Of a stretch of 7,983 nt of DNA, positions 6,194 through 7,983 are shown piece by piece. The position numbers and the translations under genes were made by a program. Position 1 is the first letter of the stretch; every line of letters starts with the position of its first letter. The notes beneath the pieces are model-generated. The model did not search any database and was not told where the DNA came from. It was given only the letters and a program-made list of their open reading frames with translations. Source of the DNA: an uncultured Oxalobacteraceae bacterium (GTDB lineage: Bacteria > Pseudomonadota > Gammaproteobacteria > Burkholderiales > Burkholderiaceae); contig CAMLHI010000080.1 of NCBI GenBank assembly GCA_946479705.1, positions 1-7,983 of the forward strand. Direction: 5' to 3'.

Positions 6194-7063
6194 TTATTTG
6201 AAGACGACGGTCTTGTCGCCGTTTTGCAGGATGCGGCGTTCGACGAACCACTTGACCGCGCGCGCCAGCACCACGCACTCGACATCGCGCCCGATCGCCG
6301 ACAGGGTCTCGGCACCCATCGCATGGTCGACCCGCTCGACGTCCTGCTCGATGATCGGCCCCTCGTCCAGGTCGCCGGTGACGAAGTGCGCGGTCGCGCC
6401 GATCAGCTTGACGCCGCGATGGTGCGCCTGCGCGTACGGCTTGGCGCCCTTGAAGCTGGGCAGGAAGGAGTGGTGAATATTGATCGCCTTGCCGCGCATG
6501 GCTTCGCACAGGCCGGGCGAGAGGATCTGCATGTAGCGCGCCAGCACCACCAGGTCGATCTGGTGAGTGGCCATCAGGTCCAGCACGCGCGCTTCCTGGG
6601 CCAGCTTGGCGGCGTTGTCAGCCCCGGCAGCCAGCGGCAGGTGGTGGAACGGAATGTTGTAGCTGGCCGCCAGCTGGTAGAACTCCATGTGGTTCGACAC
6701 GATGGCGGGAATCTCCACCGGCAGCAGCCCGCTCTTGTAGCGGAACAGCAGGTCGTTCAGGCAATGGCCGATCTTCGAGACCATGATCATCACGCGCGGC
6801 TTGGTGTGCGCGTCGTGCAGCTGGCCCTGCATGCCCATCGCGGCGCACAGGGCGGCGAAGTCGCCGCGCAGTGTCGCCGCCGGCATGGCCGCGTCTTCCG
6901 CGCGGAAGTGCACACGCATGAAAAACAGCTTCGATTCACTGTCGCCGAACTGGGCCGAATCGATGATGTTGCAGCCGTGGTCGGCCAGGAAACCGGACAC
7001 GCGATGCACAATGCCGCGCTGGTCCAGGCAGGACAGGGTCACGATGTATTCTGGAAGCGTCAT
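6194..7063 (-). CDS. purU: Formyltetrahydrofolate deformylase PurU
   Basis: Hydrolyses 10-formyl-THF to THF and formate in the cytoplasm, balancing one-carbon pools and supplying formate for PurT-type purine synthesis. The 289-aa length is normal (E. coli PurU is 280). Residues 1-85 form an ACT domain (TLSCLDQRGIVHRVSGFLAD), the usual glycine/methionine sensing part. The formyltransferase domain follows: KPRVMIMVSKIGHCLNDLL (88-106), VVLARYMQILSP (172-183), NIHHSFLPSFKGAKPYAQAH (195-214) and TGDLDEGPII (229-238). The formyltransferase catalytic triad is present as N195, H197 and D233. ATG 7063 was chosen because MTLPEYIVTLS opens the ACT domain; the frame extends upstream to 7855, but that part is antisense to the next gene. 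There is no clear SD (AACTAAAAAAC precedes the ATG). yaeQ follows after 21 bp. Confidence 0.96.
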   Translation of the reverse strand: MTLPEYIVTLSCLDQRGIVHRVSGFLADHGCNIIDSAQFGDSESKLFFMRVHFRAEDAAMPAATLRGDFAALCAAMGMQGQLHDAHTKPRVMIMVSKIGHCLNDLLFRYKSGLLPVEIPAIVSNHMEFYQLAASYNIPFHHLPLAAGADNAAKLAQEARVLDLMATHQIDLVVLARYMQILSPGLCEAMRGKAINIHHSFLPSFKGAKPYAQAHHRGVKLIGATAHFVTGDLDEGPIIEQDVERVDHAMGAETLSAIGRDVECVVLARAVKWFVERRILQNGDKTVVFK

Positions 7064-7156
7064 GTTTTTTAGTTGGATGCGTGAACAATGCGAACCTTGT
7101 ATTGTCGCATGCACTGACGAAATACTCACCTTCCGCGAAAAAAAGCACGATCGTAC

Positions 7157-7184
7157 ATTATCCGGTATAGTGATCGCCCGACAA
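7157..7184 (-). promoter_or_regulatory. Candidate sigma70 promoter of purU
   Basis: The minus strand has TTGTCG (7184-7179, 4 of 6), a 16-bp spacer and GATAAT (7162-7157, 5 of 6). Transcription would begin near 7150, leaving an 80-90 nt 5' UTR. That leader contains the near-palindrome GTACGATCGTGC followed by seven Ts (7144-7138); its 4-bp stem is too weak to call a terminator. Confidence 0.42.
7166..7171 (+). promoter_or_regulatory. Possible -10 box of the CurA-like gene
   Basis: TATAGT (5 of 6) lies 30 bp before ATG 7202, giving a 5' UTR of about 24 nt. The bases 17-18 bp upstream (AAGCAC, AAAGCA) are not -35-like. It falls inside the spacer of the candidate purU promoter on the other strand, so the two could not be occupied by polymerase at once. 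Confidence 0.3.
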
Positions 7185-7191
7185 TCTTTCC

Positions 7192-7196
7192 AGGAG
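7192..7196 (+). promoter_or_regulatory. Shine-Dalgarno AGGAG of the CurA-like gene
   Basis: AGGAG ends 5 nt before ATG 7202 and fixes that start, which also matches where the family N terminus begins. Confidence 0.75.
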
Positions 7197-7201
7197 TTGC
7201 C

Positions 7202-7983
7202 ATGAGCGATACCGCAGTGACGAACCAGCAGTTCCGCCTGGCCGCCCGCCCGGCCGGCCTGCCCAAGGATAGCGACTGGCAGCAGACCAGCGAGCCGCTG
7301 CGCGCCATCGGCGATGGCGAGATCGTCGTCAAGACCCTGTATCTGTCGCTCGATCCGGCCATGCGCGGCTGGATGAACGAGGGCAAATCCTATATCCGTC
7401 CGGTTGCCATCGGCGAGGTCATGCGCGCCGGCGGGGTCGGTGTGGTGACGCAGTCGCGCTCGCCCGCCTTCGCCGTCGGCGACCATGTGTCCGGCGGCAT
7501 CGGCGTGCAGACCTGGTGGGTCGGCCCGGCCGACGACAAGACCGCCAACTTCCGCCGCATCGATCCCGCGCTGGCGCCCCTGAGCACCTGGCTCAACACC
7601 CTCGGCATGCCGGGCATGACCGGCTACTTCGGCCTGATCGAATCGGGCCAGCCGAAAGCCGGCGAGACGGTGGTGGTCTCGGGCGCGGCGGGCGCGGTCG
7701 GCCAGACCGTCGGCCAGGTCGCCAAGCAGCTGGGCTGCCGCGTGGTCGGCATTGCCGGCGGCAAGGACAAATGCGATTTCGTGGTCAAGGAACTGGGCTT
7801 CGACGCCTGCATCGATTACAAGAACGGTTCGGTCAAGGATGGACTCTCCGAACATTGCCCGGACGGCGTCGATGTCTATTTCGACAACGTCGGCGGCGAG
7901 ATTCTCGATACCGTACTCACCCGCATCAAGCTCAAGGCCCGCATCGTCATCTGCGGCGCCATCAGCCAGTACAACAACACCAC
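7202..7983 (+). CDS. NADP-dependent MDR oxidoreductase, CurA / prostaglandin-reductase type (3' end outside window)
   Basis: Zinc-independent medium-chain dehydrogenase/reductase that reduces double bonds of alpha,beta-unsaturated ketones or aldehydes with NADPH. In E. coli the close relative CurA reduces curcumin. The window holds 260 residues; CurA is about 345, so the last quarter is missing. Visible blocks: TLYLSLDPAMRGWM (45-58), IGEVMRAGGVGVV (70-82), LGMPGMTGYFGLIESGQP (134-151), the nucleotide-binding loop VVSGAAGAVGQTVGQVAKQLG (158-178), AGGKDKC (185-191), where K190 would favour NADPH, GVDVYFDNVGGE (222-233) and ICGAISQYN at the edge. Zinc-ligand motifs of classical alcohol dehydrogenases are absent. 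It is divergent from purU with a 138-bp gap. The physiological substrate cannot be told; quinone or aldehyde detoxification is the usual assumption. Confidence 0.93.
   Translation, partial: MSDTAVTNQQFRLAARPAGLPKDSDWQQTSEPLRAIGDGEIVVKTLYLSLDPAMRGWMNEGKSYIRPVAIGEVMRAGGVGVVTQSRSPAFAVGDHVSGGIGVQTWWVGPADDKTANFRRIDPALAPLSTWLNTLGMPGMTGYFGLIESGQPKAGETVVVSGAAGAVGQTVGQVAKQLGCRVVGIAGGKDKCDFVVKELGFDACIDYKNGSVKDGLSEHCPDGVDVYFDNVGGEILDTVLTRIKLKARIVICGAISQYNNT

Noticed and set aside
5717..7072. Plus-strand open frame (about 451 codons) opposite yaeQ and purU
   Set aside because: Antisense to two well-recognised genes, low-complexity composition, no family resemblance.
7138..7155. GTACGATCGTGC plus T7 as a transcription attenuator for purU
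   Set aside because: Only four base pairs in the stem and no alternative pairing seen; too weak to annotate.
7064..7855. Upstream in-frame extension of purU
   Set aside because: It runs antisense through the CurA-like gene; the ACT domain begins at ATG 7063.

Overview
The window is high-GC, densely coded DNA. Gene families and protein style (a PilT/PilU-type pilus ATPase, PurU, YaeQ, PCu(A)C, a DUF2946 leader protein) point to a betaproteobacterium of the Burkholderiales. An Oxalobacteraceae (Massilia/Duganella-like) source is my best guess, made from remembered family resemblance and not from a search. I see no rRNA, tRNA, CRISPR, insertion sequence or phage gene, and no gap over 300 bases without a gene.

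Layout, left to right. (1) On the minus strand, a PilT/PilU-like twitching ATPase starts at 845 and runs off the left edge. It has its own promoter. (2) Upstream on the same strand, 945-1583 is an RlmI-type 23S rRNA methyltransferase gene that keeps the PUA and middle domains but has lost the whole catalytic SAM domain. (3) On the plus strand, 1742-2497 encodes an exported DUF2807 (head GIN) protein with a regular GSG repeat. It ends 3 bp from the convergent TonB receptor. (4) From 7063 down to 2501 five minus-strand genes follow each other closely: purU, yaeQ, a DUF2946 protein, a PCu(A)C copper chaperone and a TonB-dependent receptor. (5) On the plus strand from 7202, a CurA-like NADPH-dependent reductase runs off the right edge, divergent from purU.

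The most interesting part is 2501-5607. The DUF2946 protein carries the two features reported for CruR, a copper-sensing upstream ORF in Bordetella pertussis: a CxxC motif and, at the extreme C terminus, an arrest-type RxPP motif (here RGPP). It heads a copper-type operon: DUF2946, then PCu(A)C chaperone, then TonB receptor. I infer that copper sensing by the nascent leader peptide controls the chaperone and receptor, probably by Rho-dependent termination in the 70-bp gap after the leader gene. The leader gene also lacks a Shine-Dalgarno sequence and has TATAAT 6 bp before its ATG, so it may be translated from a leaderless mRNA.

The other item for follow-up is the truncated rlmI, whose frame ends exactly where the methyltransferase domain should begin.
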